Under the pieces are notes generated by a model, which worked only from the letters and a program-made list of their open reading frames with translations, was not told the DNA's origin and ran no database searches. Both the position numbers and the translations under genes were made by a program. Positions 19,128-26,353 of a stretch of 64,000 bases of DNA are shown one piece after another. The stretch comes from Candidatus Adamsella avium (GTDB lineage: Bacteria > Cyanobacteriota > Vampirovibrionia > Gastranaerophilales > CAJFVJ01): assembly GCA_904420445.1 (NCBI GenBank), contig CAJFVJ010000003.1, positions 863,998-927,997 on the forward strand, written 5' to 3'. Every line of letters begins with the position of its first letter. Within the stretch, counting starts at the first letter, position 1.

Positions 19128-19175
19128 GTTTCAATGTCCTTTATTTCTAACATCGTGTAGTATAACGCAAAATAA

Positions 19176-19193
19176 TTGTGATTTATTTCACTA
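19176..19193. promoter_or_regulatory. Rex-like operator at the adhE promoter
   Basis: TTGTGA-TTTATT-TCACTA, one base away from the symmetric 18-base Rex consensus (TTGTGA-N6-TCACAA). It begins a few bases downstream of the predicted adhE -10, where a repressor would block transcription until NADH rises. Rex itself is not encoded in this window. Confidence 0.7.
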
Positions 19194-19198
19194 TTCAT

Positions 19199-19226
19199 AA
19201 TATAGCAAATGATAAAAATTTTTCAA
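19199..19226 (-). promoter_or_regulatory. Predicted adhE promoter
   Basis: On the minus strand TTGAAA (19221-19226), a 16-base spacer and TATATT (19199-19204), 72 bases upstream of the adhE ATG. Confidence 0.5.
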
Positions 19227-19314
19227 GTGTATCTTTAACAATTATTTACAAAAATACTTCATCTAAACTAAGTCACTGCCCTGACTTTGCAAAATAATAT
19301 AGGCCGAATAAACG

Positions 19315-19342
19315 TTGACAGAAACAGCACAGATGTTATAAT
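19315..19342 (+). promoter_or_regulatory. Strong predicted promoter of the hydrogenase-sensor operon
   Basis: Consensus TTGACA (19315-19320), 16-base spacer, consensus TATAAT (19337-19342) preceded by TGT, giving an extended -10. Initiation is expected near 19349. Confidence 0.8.
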
Positions 19343-19355
19343 TTTAGTTATATAA

Positions 19356-19373
19356 GTGTGAAAAATATCACGA
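19356..19373. promoter_or_regulatory. Rex-like operator at the hydrogenase-sensor promoter
   Basis: GTGTGA-AAAATA-TCACGA, an 18-base inverted repeat with two departures from TTGTGA-N6-TCACAA. It begins 13 bases after the -10, just past the expected start site, matching the position of the adhE copy. Confidence 0.62.
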
Positions 19374-19401
19374 TTTTAGGTAATGGATTAAAGGTATAAA
19401 A

Positions 19402-21093
19402 ATGGGAATAATAGAGATTATAAAATCCAACTGCAAGGATTGTTATAAATGTATAAAACACTGTCCTGTCAATGCAATCAGTTATTCAGACAACAGAGTC
19501 TGCATTGATTTTGACAAGTGTATTCTTGATGGAACATGCGTCAATGTCTGCCCGCAGAAGGCAAAAAAAGTAAAAACCTCTCTCCCTGAGCTGAAAGAAG
19601 CTTTAAAAAACGGTGAAAAAGTCATAGCAAGCATCGCTCCATCTTTTTATGCTTATTATGATTTTGACAAAACAGGCTGTATTTTATCATTTCTCAAATC
19701 TCAAGGAATTTTCAGGGTAGAGCAGACCTCTCAATTTGCAAAAATAAATGCAATAAAACACTATGAATACATGAAGATTACCAAACTGCCTGTTATTTCA
19801 ACGGCATGCCCTGTTATAGTGAAGCTGATAGAAAACTTTTACCCTGATTTAATAAACCTGCTCGCTCCGGTTGACAGCCCTATGGTGCTGCATGCAAAAG
19901 AAATAAAAGAAAACTATCCTGACTCAAAAGTAGTGTTCATTGGACCATGCCTTGCAAAAAAGAATGAAGCCGAGGAAAACGGAATAGAATATGCTCTCTC
20001 ATTCAATGAACTCGAAGAGTGGATGAATGATGAAAACTTTTCTTTTGACAAAGTTACTCCGGAATTTTTCAATGATGATTATATTTATGAAACATCGACA
20101 TATCCTCTTGAGGGTTCTCTTCTGACTCTGTGCGGTGCTGATAAAGAGTTATCAAAAGATGAGATGATTTCCCTAAGCGGGTTAGAAGAGATTATGGAAT
20201 TTCTCAAGTATCTGAGAGGAAAATCAAATGTTCAATACAAAATGATTGAAATGCTAGCCTGCAAAAACGGATGCATAAACGGACCTCTCAAACCATCCAG
20301 TTATTGTGAGGCAAATTATTTTGAGATAGAGGAAAAATTCAACAAAGAAATAAATATGTTTGAGAAAAAAGACCAAAAAATTCTCAACATAAACAAATAT
20401 CCTCTTAGCAGAAGATTTGCAAACCACTACGAAGAAGAGGTTATGCCAACCGAAGAACAAATCAGAGCAACTCTGCGTTCGATGGAAAAATACACAAAAG
20501 AAGATGAGATTAACTGCGGTGCCTGCGGTTATAAATCCTGCCGTGACAAAGCAATTGCGGTCATACAGGGAAAAGCCGAGAAAGAAATGTGCATTCCTTA
20601 TATGAAAAATCGTGCGGAGAAATTTTCGAGAATTTTGCTTGAGTCAAATCCAAACGGAGTGATTATTCTTGATGACAATCTAAAGATAACAGGTGTGAAC
20701 GATGCGCTCCTTGAGATGGCTGATAAAAAAGCCGACGAGCTGATTAATCAGAATATATCCGTATTGTTTGATGATTTGGAGCCATTCCAGAATGTTTTGA
20801 AAAACAAAAAACATGTCTACGAAGCAATAAGAGCCTTCAACAACAAAAAAGTAAAGAAAATAATCTTCTCCATAAAAGACCTTGGAATAACGATTGTATT
20901 CCTTGTCGATATTACGGAAGCCGATGTCCACAAACAGGCGCTTGAAAAAGTTAAGATGGAAACACTCGAAAAAGCGCAGGCTGTTCTGGATAAACAGATG
21001 AAAGTAACTCATGATGTCGCTGTACTCCTCGGTGAGTCAACAGCGGAAACGGAGATGTTATTAGGTAAACTAATAAACCTGATAAAGCAGTAG
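19402..21093 (+). CDS. hydS: Putative sensory [FeFe] hydrogenase with PAS domain (HydS type)
   Basis: 563 residues. Domains in order: a two-cluster ferredoxin (C11, C14, C17, C21, and cysteines at 34-50); a hydrogenase core with H-cluster ligands C136 (STACP), C183 (FIGPC), C287 and C291 (MLACKNGC); a further four-Cys site CGACGYKSC...C (372-397); a PAS-like domain (about 410-500); and a helical, coiled-coil-like tail. The Cys that relays protons in catalytic enzymes (first Cys of TSCCP) is Ala135, as in characterised sensory types. The core is short and the accessory segments are reduced. It likely reports H2 or redox state to the phosphatase encoded two bases downstream, rather than producing H2. 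Maturases HydEFG are not in the window. Confidence 0.82.
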   Translation: MGIIEIIKSNCKDCYKCIKHCPVNAISYSDNRVCIDFDKCILDGTCVNVCPQKAKKVKTSLPELKEALKNGEKVIASIAPSFYAYYDFDKTGCILSFLKSQGIFRVEQTSQFAKINAIKHYEYMKITKLPVISTACPVIVKLIENFYPDLINLLAPVDSPMVLHAKEIKENYPDSKVVFIGPCLAKKNEAEENGIEYALSFNELEEWMNDENFSFDKVTPEFFNDDYIYETSTYPLEGSLLTLCGADKELSKDEMISLSGLEEIMEFLKYLRGKSNVQYKMIEMLACKNGCINGPLKPSSYCEANYFEIEEKFNKEINMFEKKDQKILNINKYPLSRRFANHYEEEVMPTEEQIRATLRSMEKYTKEDEINCGACGYKSCRDKAIAVIQGKAEKEMCIPYMKNRAEKFSRILLESNPNGVIILDDNLKITGVNDALLEMADKKADELINQNISVLFDDLEPFQNVLKNKKHVYEAIRAFNNKKVKKIIFSIKDLGITIVFLVDITEADVHKQALEKVKMETLEKAQAVLDKQMKVTHDVAVLLGESTAETEMLLGKLINLIKQ

Positions 21094-21094
21094 T

Positions 21095-22321
21095 ATGATT
21101 ATAGATTATTCGATACAACAGTTTAATAAACAGGGAAAAATTCTATGCGGCGACAGCATAGAAGTGTTTGAAGACGAAAACAGCAAAATATTTGTCCTCT
21201 CTGACGGCTTAGGCAGCGGGGTGAAAGCTAATATTTCATCAACTTACACAAAGATTATTCTTTCAAAATTTTTGATGAATAACATGCCTCTTGAACAAAG
21301 CGTCAAAGTGCTGAAAAACATCCTGCCGACATGCCGGGAGAGAAAAATAGCTTATTCGACTTTTACGGTCATACAAATTTTCAACGACCTTCGGGTAAGG
21401 ATTATCGAATATGACAACCCGCTTGTGTTTTATTTCAATCATCTCAAGTTGAAAGAGTACGAACGAAAGAAAATAGTCTGCGAAGGAGAAGATATATTTA
21501 TCAGCGACTTTCGCATAGAAAAAGACGACTTTCTTGTTCTTGCAAGCGATGGTTTGGTTCAGGCAGGAAGAGGGAAATTATTGAAAGACGGCTGGGGCTG
21601 GGATAGGGTTGCTCTGTTTTTGGAACAATCGCTTCAAATACACCCATCAAGCGAAAATATCTCACACAGCCTTATTCACTATGCCAAATATATAGAAAAC
21701 GGTTCTCTTTCTGATGATATAACAATCCTTGTCATAAATCCCCGTGACCGAGTCCAGCTGAATATTGCAATAGGTCCGCCGAAGAGTGAAAGCGACGACA
21801 AAAAATATGTCGAAACCTTCTGTGCATGCGACGGACAAAAAATTCTCTGCGGGGGGACAACGGCAAAAGTTTTCGCAAGAGTCCTAAACAGAAAACTCAC
21901 TGTCGATCAAAATCAGTTTGTAAACGACATACCTGCAAAATCCCATCTTGACGGGTTTGATTTGGTCAGCGAAGGAGTGCTGACTCTCGAAAAAGTCGTA
22001 AAGTGGTTTGATTTTACGCATGAGTTTGATTTTCAGTATGAATATATCAAATCACTGCATGACATAAACAAAATCTATGGCTTCAAAACACCATCGCAGA
22101 ATAACATAAAAGAAATCAAACTCGTAAAAAGAGAACCTGACAATCCTGTCGAAGAAATAATTTTTATGCTCAAAAAAGCCGATAACATAAATTTCTTCCT
22201 CGGGAAAGCATCAAATTATAACAACGGCAAATACAGCTCTGATGAGAAAAATGCCATAATCAATAAGCTGATTGAAAAACTCAAAGAGCAGAACAAAAAT
22301 GTTACCGTAACAGAGTTCTAA
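21095..22321 (+). CDS. SpoIIE/PP2C-type phosphatase coupled to the hydrogenase sensor
   Basis: 408 residues. The N-terminal part (to about 225) is a PP2C-like SpoIIE phosphatase with metal-binding Asp motifs CGDS (D20), VLSDGLGSG (D37), LASDGLVQAG near 150 and LSDDITILV near 210. The C-terminal 180 residues, beginning IGPPKSESDDK and including KILCGGTTAKVFAR, form a second domain I cannot name. It would remove phosphate from a Ser/Thr protein, in partner-switching style. Only one base separates it from the sensor gene, so they are translationally linked. Hydrogenase-sensor/phosphatase pairs are known in anaerobes; the target protein is not encoded nearby. The gene ends convergent with bcp, overlapping it by four bases. 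Confidence 0.8.
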   Translation: MIIDYSIQQFNKQGKILCGDSIEVFEDENSKIFVLSDGLGSGVKANISSTYTKIILSKFLMNNMPLEQSVKVLKNILPTCRERKIAYSTFTVIQIFNDLRVRIIEYDNPLVFYFNHLKLKEYERKKIVCEGEDIFISDFRIEKDDFLVLASDGLVQAGRGKLLKDGWGWDRVALFLEQSLQIHPSSENISHSLIHYAKYIENGSLSDDITILVINPRDRVQLNIAIGPPKSESDDKKYVETFCACDGQKILCGGTTAKVFARVLNRKLTVDQNQFVNDIPAKSHLDGFDLVSEGVLTLEKVVKWFDFTHEFDFQYEYIKSLHDINKIYGFKTPSQNNIKEIKLVKREPDNPVEEIIFMLKKADNINFFLGKASNYNNGKYSSDEKNAIINKLIEKLKEQNKNVTVTEF

Positions 22322-22782
22322 TCAATCGCATTCAACACTTCGTCAACATGCCCTTTGACTTTGACCTTTCTCCAGAGAGCTTTCACTTTCATATCTTTGT
22401 CAATGAGGAATGTTGAGCGGATAATCCCGAAATATTTACGCCCGTACATGCTCTTTTCGCCCCAGGCGCCGAAAATCTCAGACACTTTATGCTCGCTGTC
22501 AGATAAAAGAATGAAGTTGAGCGATTGTTTTTCTCTGAATTTTTTGTGGCTGGCAACGCTGTCAGGGCTTACGCCGATGACGACCGCTTTTGATGTAAGA
22601 CGGTTCATATTATCCCTGAAGTCACAAGCTTCCTGAGTGCATCCCGAGGTATTATCTTTCGGATAGAAATACAAAACAATATCTTTTCCCTTGAAATCGT
22701 AGAGCGAAAATTCCTTTTCAACACCGTTTTCATCAATTCCCGGAAGAGTAAAATTTTCAATAATACTGTCTTTTTCTATCAT
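22318..22782 (-). CDS. bcp: Thiol peroxidase of the Bcp/PrxQ family
   Basis: 154 residues. DNTSGCTQEACDFRD near residue 45 holds the peroxidatic Cys and a resolving Cys five residues later, the intramolecular two-Cys arrangement of PrxQ. It reduces H2O2 and organic peroxides with thioredoxin. The start is two bases after the typA stop, so it is the second gene of a typA-bcp operon. An oxygen-defence enzyme fits an anaerobe exposed to occasional oxidants. Later motifs (VIGVSPDSVASHKKF and the C-terminal RSTFLID) are ordinary. Confidence 0.93.
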   Translation of the reverse strand: MIEKDSIIENFTLPGIDENGVEKEFSLYDFKGKDIVLYFYPKDNTSGCTQEACDFRDNMNRLTSKAVVIGVSPDSVASHKKFREKQSLNFILLSDSEHKVSEIFGAWGEKSMYGRKYFGIIRSTFLIDKDMKVKALWRKVKVKGHVDEVLNAID

Positions 22783-22784
22783 CG

Positions 22785-24593
22785 TTAGTTAAACCTCGTT
22801 CTTGTCAAATCGGCTTTTCTCATTCTTACATTCTGAGGAGTAATCTCAACAAGCTCATCATCAGAGATATACTCAAGGCATTCTTCGAGCGACATAATTC
22901 TCGGCGCTTGCAGCGTAACCATAACATCAGCCGTAGCACTTCTCATGTTTGTAAGTTTTTTGGTTTTGCAGACATTAACAGCTATATCCTGCTGACGGTT
23001 GCCTTCGCCGACAATCATACCTTTATAGACTCTTGTCTTCGGAGTTACGAAGAAAACTCCTCTGTCTTCAAATTGATGAAGCGCATAAGGAATTGCCTCG
23101 CCTTCTTCATGAGCAATGAGAGAGCCGCTTCTTTGACGTGGAATATCTCCTGCGTAGACATCATATTTATTGAAAGTGTGATACATAATGCCTTCGCCTT
23201 TTGTCATTCTGATGAATTCGTTTCTGAATCCTATCAGTCCTCTTGCAGGGATATTGAATTTCAGATGTGTTCTTATGCCGTTTGAGTGCATATCTGTCAT
23301 CTGGGCTTTTCTTGATGCAAGTCTTTCGATTGTTGAACCTGCAAAATTATCAGGAACATCAACAATCAGATTTTCATAAGGTTCAAGAGTTTCGCCGTTT
23401 TCTTCTTTGAAGATAACCTCGGGTTTTGAAACCTGAAACTCATAGCCTTCTCTTCTCATTGTTTCGATGAGAATGCCCAAATGCAGCTCTCCTCTTCCGC
23501 TTACTCTGAAAACATCAGTGCTGTCAGTGTCTTCAACTCTCAAGCTGACATTTTTTTCTAGTTCGTCATAGAGTCTTTTTCTCAGTTGTCTTGAGGTAAC
23601 AAATTTCCCTTCCTGTCCTGCAAAGGGGCTGTCATTAACGGAGAAATTCATTTGCAGTGTCGGTTCGTCTATTTTTATCAACGGAAGAGCCTCGGGGTTT
23701 GAAAGAGATGAGATTGTTTCCCCTATCTGGATATCAGCAAAACCTGCAATACCGACGATATCTCCCGCAAAAGCTTCCTGTATTTCAACACGTCCGAGGT
23801 CTTTAAAACCGAAGAGTTTTACGACTTTGCCTCTTGTAGTGCTTCCGTCAGCCTTAATCAACGAAACCTGTTCCTGTGATTTTATGCTGCCGTTGATTAT
23901 TCTTCCGATTGCTATTCTTCCTACATACTCATTATAGTCAAGCGTAGTGACATGGAACTGAAGATTTGCATTCACATCTCCTTTCGGAGGTTTTATGTTC
24001 TTGACAATACACTCCATAAGAGGCTCTATTGTTGTGCTGTCATCGTCAAGTTCGTTCTTGGCAAATCCCATCAGACTGCTTGCATAAACTATCGGAAAAT
24101 CTATCAGTTCTTCGTTATCAGTAAGCTCGGTAAACAGGTCAAAGACTTTATCAAGCGCTCTGTCAGGGTCTGCGCCTTTTTTGTCTATTTTGTTAATTAC
24201 GACAATTATTCTCAAACCGAGTTCAAGAGCTTTTGATAAAACAAACCTTGTCTGCGGCATCGGACCTTCTGCTGCGTCAACGATAAGCAACGCACCATCG
24301 ACCATGCCGAGAACACGTTCGACTTCACCGCCGAAGTCAGCGTGCCCAGGGGTATCAACAACATTAATTGTATACCCTTTGTAGTCAATCGATATATTCT
24401 TTGCGAGGATTGTTATTCCTCTTTCTTTTTCCAAATCATTTGAGTCAAGAACTCTTTCCTGCACATGCTGATTTTCTCTGAATGCTCCGCTTTGTTTGAG
24501 CATGCAGTCAACCAACGTCGTTTTACCATGGTCGACGTGAGCGATTATTGCTATGTTTCTAAGCTTTTCTATATTTCTTGTCATTGTTTTCAT
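22785..24593 (-). CDS. typA: Translational GTPase TypA/BipA
   Basis: 602 residues. G motifs are visible at the N-terminus: [12 protein letters not shown] (G1), [15 protein letters not shown] (G3) and [12 protein letters not shown] (G4), followed by EF-G-like beta-barrel and alpha/beta domains and the C-terminal BipA-specific region. It binds 70S ribosomes and assists large-subunit assembly and stress responses. It starts at ATG 24593 behind AGAGG. The 147-base gap to the unknown gene upstream contains no convincing terminator, so read-through from there is possible. The next gene, bcp, follows after two bases. Confidence 0.96.
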   Translation of the reverse strand: MKTMTRNIEKLRNIAIIAHVDHGKTTLVDCMLKQSGAFRENQHVQERVLDSNDLEKERGITILAKNISIDYKGYTINVVDTPGHADFGGEVERVLGMVDGALLIVDAAEGPMPQTRFVLSKALELGLRIIVVINKIDKKGADPDRALDKVFDLFTELTDNEELIDFPIVYASSLMGFAKNELDDDSTTIEPLMECIVKNIKPPKGDVNANLQFHVTTLDYNEYVGRIAIGRIINGSIKSQEQVSLIKADGSTTRGKVVKLFGFKDLGRVEIQEAFAGDIVGIAGFADIQIGETISSLSNPEALPLIKIDEPTLQMNFSVNDSPFAGQEGKFVTSRQLRKRLYDELEKNVSLRVEDTDSTDVFRVSGRGELHLGILIETMRREGYEFQVSKPEVIFKEENGETLEPYENLIVDVPDNFAGSTIERLASRKAQMTDMHSNGIRTHLKFNIPARGLIGFRNEFIRMTKGEGIMYHTFNKYDVYAGDIPRQRSGSLIAHEEGEAIPYALHQFEDRGVFFVTPKTRVYKGMIVGEGNRQQDIAVNVCKTKKLTNMRSATADVMVTLQAPRIMSLEECLEYISDDELVEITPQNVRMRKADLTRTRFN

Positions 24594-24740
24594 CTTTTGC
24601 CTCTGGTTTATCTCTTACTTATTTTTTACCATAAATAAAAATAATATCTAAGAACTTAGAAAAATTTTGTTTATAAAATATTAAGCCCGCCTGTCTTTCT
24701 ATAAGCAGCCGATTATATTTTTATCGATTGAAAAATGAGT

Positions 24741-26075
24741 TTAGGATTTCTTGGCAAAGTTCAGATACTGCTTTGTTGCCACCCTTCTTTTGAAGTCATC
24801 CATATCTTTCGGTGCATAGGGGTTTGAAAATTTCTTGACCGTTATATTATCAGGGTCATCCCTGTGGTCATGGTCATATCTGTATTGAGTAAACGCACGT
24901 GAGATACCTGCAACAAACATCCCCATAAATCCTAAACCGAACAAGAAGGGAACTCCAGAGATAATTGCTTTTTGTTTTGTCAGTTTTGCAAACTCGCTCT
25001 CAACAGAAGATTTGTTTTGTTTTGCAAGATTTTCTGCAATTTGCGGAAGCTCTGAAAACTTTGGAACTTCAAGGTTAGGTTTGATTATGTTTTTGAACGA
25101 GTCTTTGTTTTTCAGAATTTTCTTGAAGCCTTTTTCAAACAGCTCGCTGCCCGTGATTACATAGAAGCCGACAAGAGGATATCTGAAGAGAGTTTCGAGG
25201 AAGTTTTGTTTTCCTCTGTCTTTTGATGCTCCGAAATAACCGGCCCCCCCGATAACAACGCAGGATGTCAGCTGTCCCCTGCTCAAGGCGAGTTTACCGT
25301 TGTTATCAGCGAAGTCTATACTGAAATACTTGTTCACAAAATCAGCACGCTTCTTATTATTCGGGAACAGTTTGTTCCCCGGGTCGAGCAGTGCATCACT
25401 GAAATGTTGCAAAGCTTTTGAACTCTGACCTTTTTTCACGAGAAGCATAGAAGCGCCGAGGCATCCTCCGAATAATGCGGCTGCCGTTGCGATGTTTTTG
25501 ACTGCGTTGTTTTTAACTTTTGTTTTTGTTTCATCTTTTTCCGTTTTCCCCTTCTTATTCAGGTTTGCTATGTTGTCAAAGTCTGCCTGTTTGAAGACTT
25601 TCAGCGTAAAAAGATTTTTGATGTAATTCAAAGAAAACTCGGTAAGAGGGATGGCAAGACAGCTCAAGGCGATTGCTGCTTTGACCGGGGCAAGTTTTTT
25701 CAGCTCGCCGTTTTGAAGTGTTGTATCTTTTTTAAGCTCAGCAAGAGGTTTTGAAACTTTTTCTCCGAGAGATTTTCCGAGATTTTTTGAGTAAGCTTTT
25801 CTGAAAACATTCTCGCCTAAAATTTTCGGGCAGTAATAAACAAGAAAACTCTCGGCGAACTCAAGAAAAGAAGTTTCTGCAAAGTCAGCTTTGCTGCGGG
25901 AAAATATAGCCTTCGGCGCCCAGTTTGTAACAGTATCCTGTACAAATCTGATGTTTGATAATGCATCAGCTCCCTCCTGGCTTGCCATCAGTTTAGCAGC
26001 CGGTTTCAAAGCACCGGGGAGAGTGTTTATAAGTTTTTGAGGGTTTGTTCCGAAGGTTATATTATTTGTTTTCAT
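24741..26075 (-). CDS. Unknown membrane-associated protein, FG-motif N-terminus, behind a Trp attenuator
   Basis: 444 residues of no family I can name. The N-terminus NNITFGTNPQ is a short FG motif typical of lineage-restricted proteins. Hydrophobic stretches occur near 130-150 (KAAIALSCLAIPLTEF), 190-215 (NIATAAALFGGCLGASMLL), 275-310 and 375-400 (GVPFLFGLGFMGMFVAG), separated by Lys-rich soluble parts, suggesting several membrane passes. There is no cleavable signal, nucleotide motif or transporter signature, and only one Trp. Translation starts at ATG 26075 after ACAGGAATTGAATACAG, 30 bases past an intrinsic terminator. The leader before it carries a Trp-rich peptide, so expression probably responds to tryptophan supply. 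It is not obviously a tryptophan transporter or enzyme. Confidence 0.75.
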   Translation of the reverse strand: MKTNNITFGTNPQKLINTLPGALKPAAKLMASQEGADALSNIRFVQDTVTNWAPKAIFSRSKADFAETSFLEFAESFLVYYCPKILGENVFRKAYSKNLGKSLGEKVSKPLAELKKDTTLQNGELKKLAPVKAAIALSCLAIPLTEFSLNYIKNLFTLKVFKQADFDNIANLNKKGKTEKDETKTKVKNNAVKNIATAAALFGGCLGASMLLVKKGQSSKALQHFSDALLDPGNKLFPNNKKRADFVNKYFSIDFADNNGKLALSRGQLTSCVVIGGAGYFGASKDRGKQNFLETLFRYPLVGFYVITGSELFEKGFKKILKNKDSFKNIIKPNLEVPKFSELPQIAENLAKQNKSSVESEFAKLTKQKAIISGVPFLFGLGFMGMFVAGISRAFTQYRYDHDHRDDPDNITVKKFSNPYAPKDMDDFKRRVATKQYLNFAKKS

Positions 26076-26104
26076 CTGTATTCAATTCCTGTCAAATATT
26101 TTCC

Positions 26105-26141
26105 AAAAAAAGTGACCTGCATAATAAATACAGGTCACTTT
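26105..26141 (-). terminator. Attenuator terminator of the Trp leader
   Basis: On the minus strand AAAGTGACCTG and CAGGTCACTTT form an 11-base perfect stem around an 11-base loop, followed by a run of Ts (26105-26108 and beyond). The 5' arm plus loop contains CCTGTATT, which is also complementary to the leader ORF, giving a mutually exclusive antiterminator. Confidence 0.88.
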
Positions 26142-26204
26142 GATAACTTTAAAAAATATTTAACGCCAACAAAACGTGCCTGTATTCTGATACAGCCACC
26201 ACCA
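26127..26204 (-). promoter_or_regulatory. Tryptophan attenuator: 1:2, 2:3 and 3:4 pairings
   Basis: Reading the minus strand: Trp codons TGG TGG TGG (26204-26196); segment 1 CTGTAT (26195-26190); a four-base loop; segment 2 AATACAGG (26186-26179); segment 3 CCTGTATT (26134-26127), inside the terminator. Segments 1:2 pair over six bases, 2:3 over eight (extendable by CAC:GTG past a bulge), and 3:4 form the terminator. A ribosome stalled on the Trp codons masks segment 1, so 2:3 forms and termination is avoided. A ribosome at the stop codon (26162-26160) would interfere with segment 2 and favour termination. This is the classical trp layout. Confidence 0.8.
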
Positions 26205-26243
26205 GCTCAAGTTGTTGATATAGTTTTGTTGTTGGTTTTTCAT
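26160..26243 (-). CDS. Tryptophan leader peptide (27 residues)
   Basis: The ORF begins MKNQQQ, contains NNLSWWWLYQ with three consecutive TGG codons, has a fourth Trp next to its end, and stops 19 bases before the terminator stem. ACAGGAAATTCT precedes the ATG, a good ribosome site. Four Trp codons in 27 is far above expectation, and the WWW block resembles leader peptides of rhizobial and actinobacterial trp operons. Its role would be to sense charged tRNA-Trp by ribosome stalling. The gene controlled is the 444-residue unknown protein, not a recognised trp gene, which is what makes it notable. Confidence 0.8.
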   Translation of the reverse strand: MKNQQQNYINNLSWWWLYQNTGTFCWR

Positions 26244-26301
26244 AGAATTTCCTGTTCACACTTGTTATAAAACAAAACAAAAAATTATTTGCTACCTGAT
26301 T

Positions 26302-26329
26302 AGTATAATATTAAAAAAAATAAAATCAA
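26302..26329 (-). promoter_or_regulatory. Predicted promoter of the Trp leader transcript
   Basis: On the minus strand TTGATT (26324-26329), 16-base spacer, TATACT (26302-26307); initiation near 26295 gives a leader of about 50 bases before the peptide start. It lies just downstream of the TolC-like gene, which has no clear terminator of its own. Confidence 0.55.
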
Positions 26330-26353
26330 TACTTTTCCGGATATTATACAACT

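Noticed and set aside
19402-21093. Catalytic H2-producing hydrogenase
   Set aside because: Missing proton-relay Cys, a PAS domain and an adjacent phosphatase point to a sensor.
24741-26075. Tryptophan transporter or Trp biosynthetic gene behind the Trp leader
   Set aside because: The membrane segments are few and scattered, no transporter or enzyme motif is visible, and the sequence starts with a lineage-type FG motif. Function left open.
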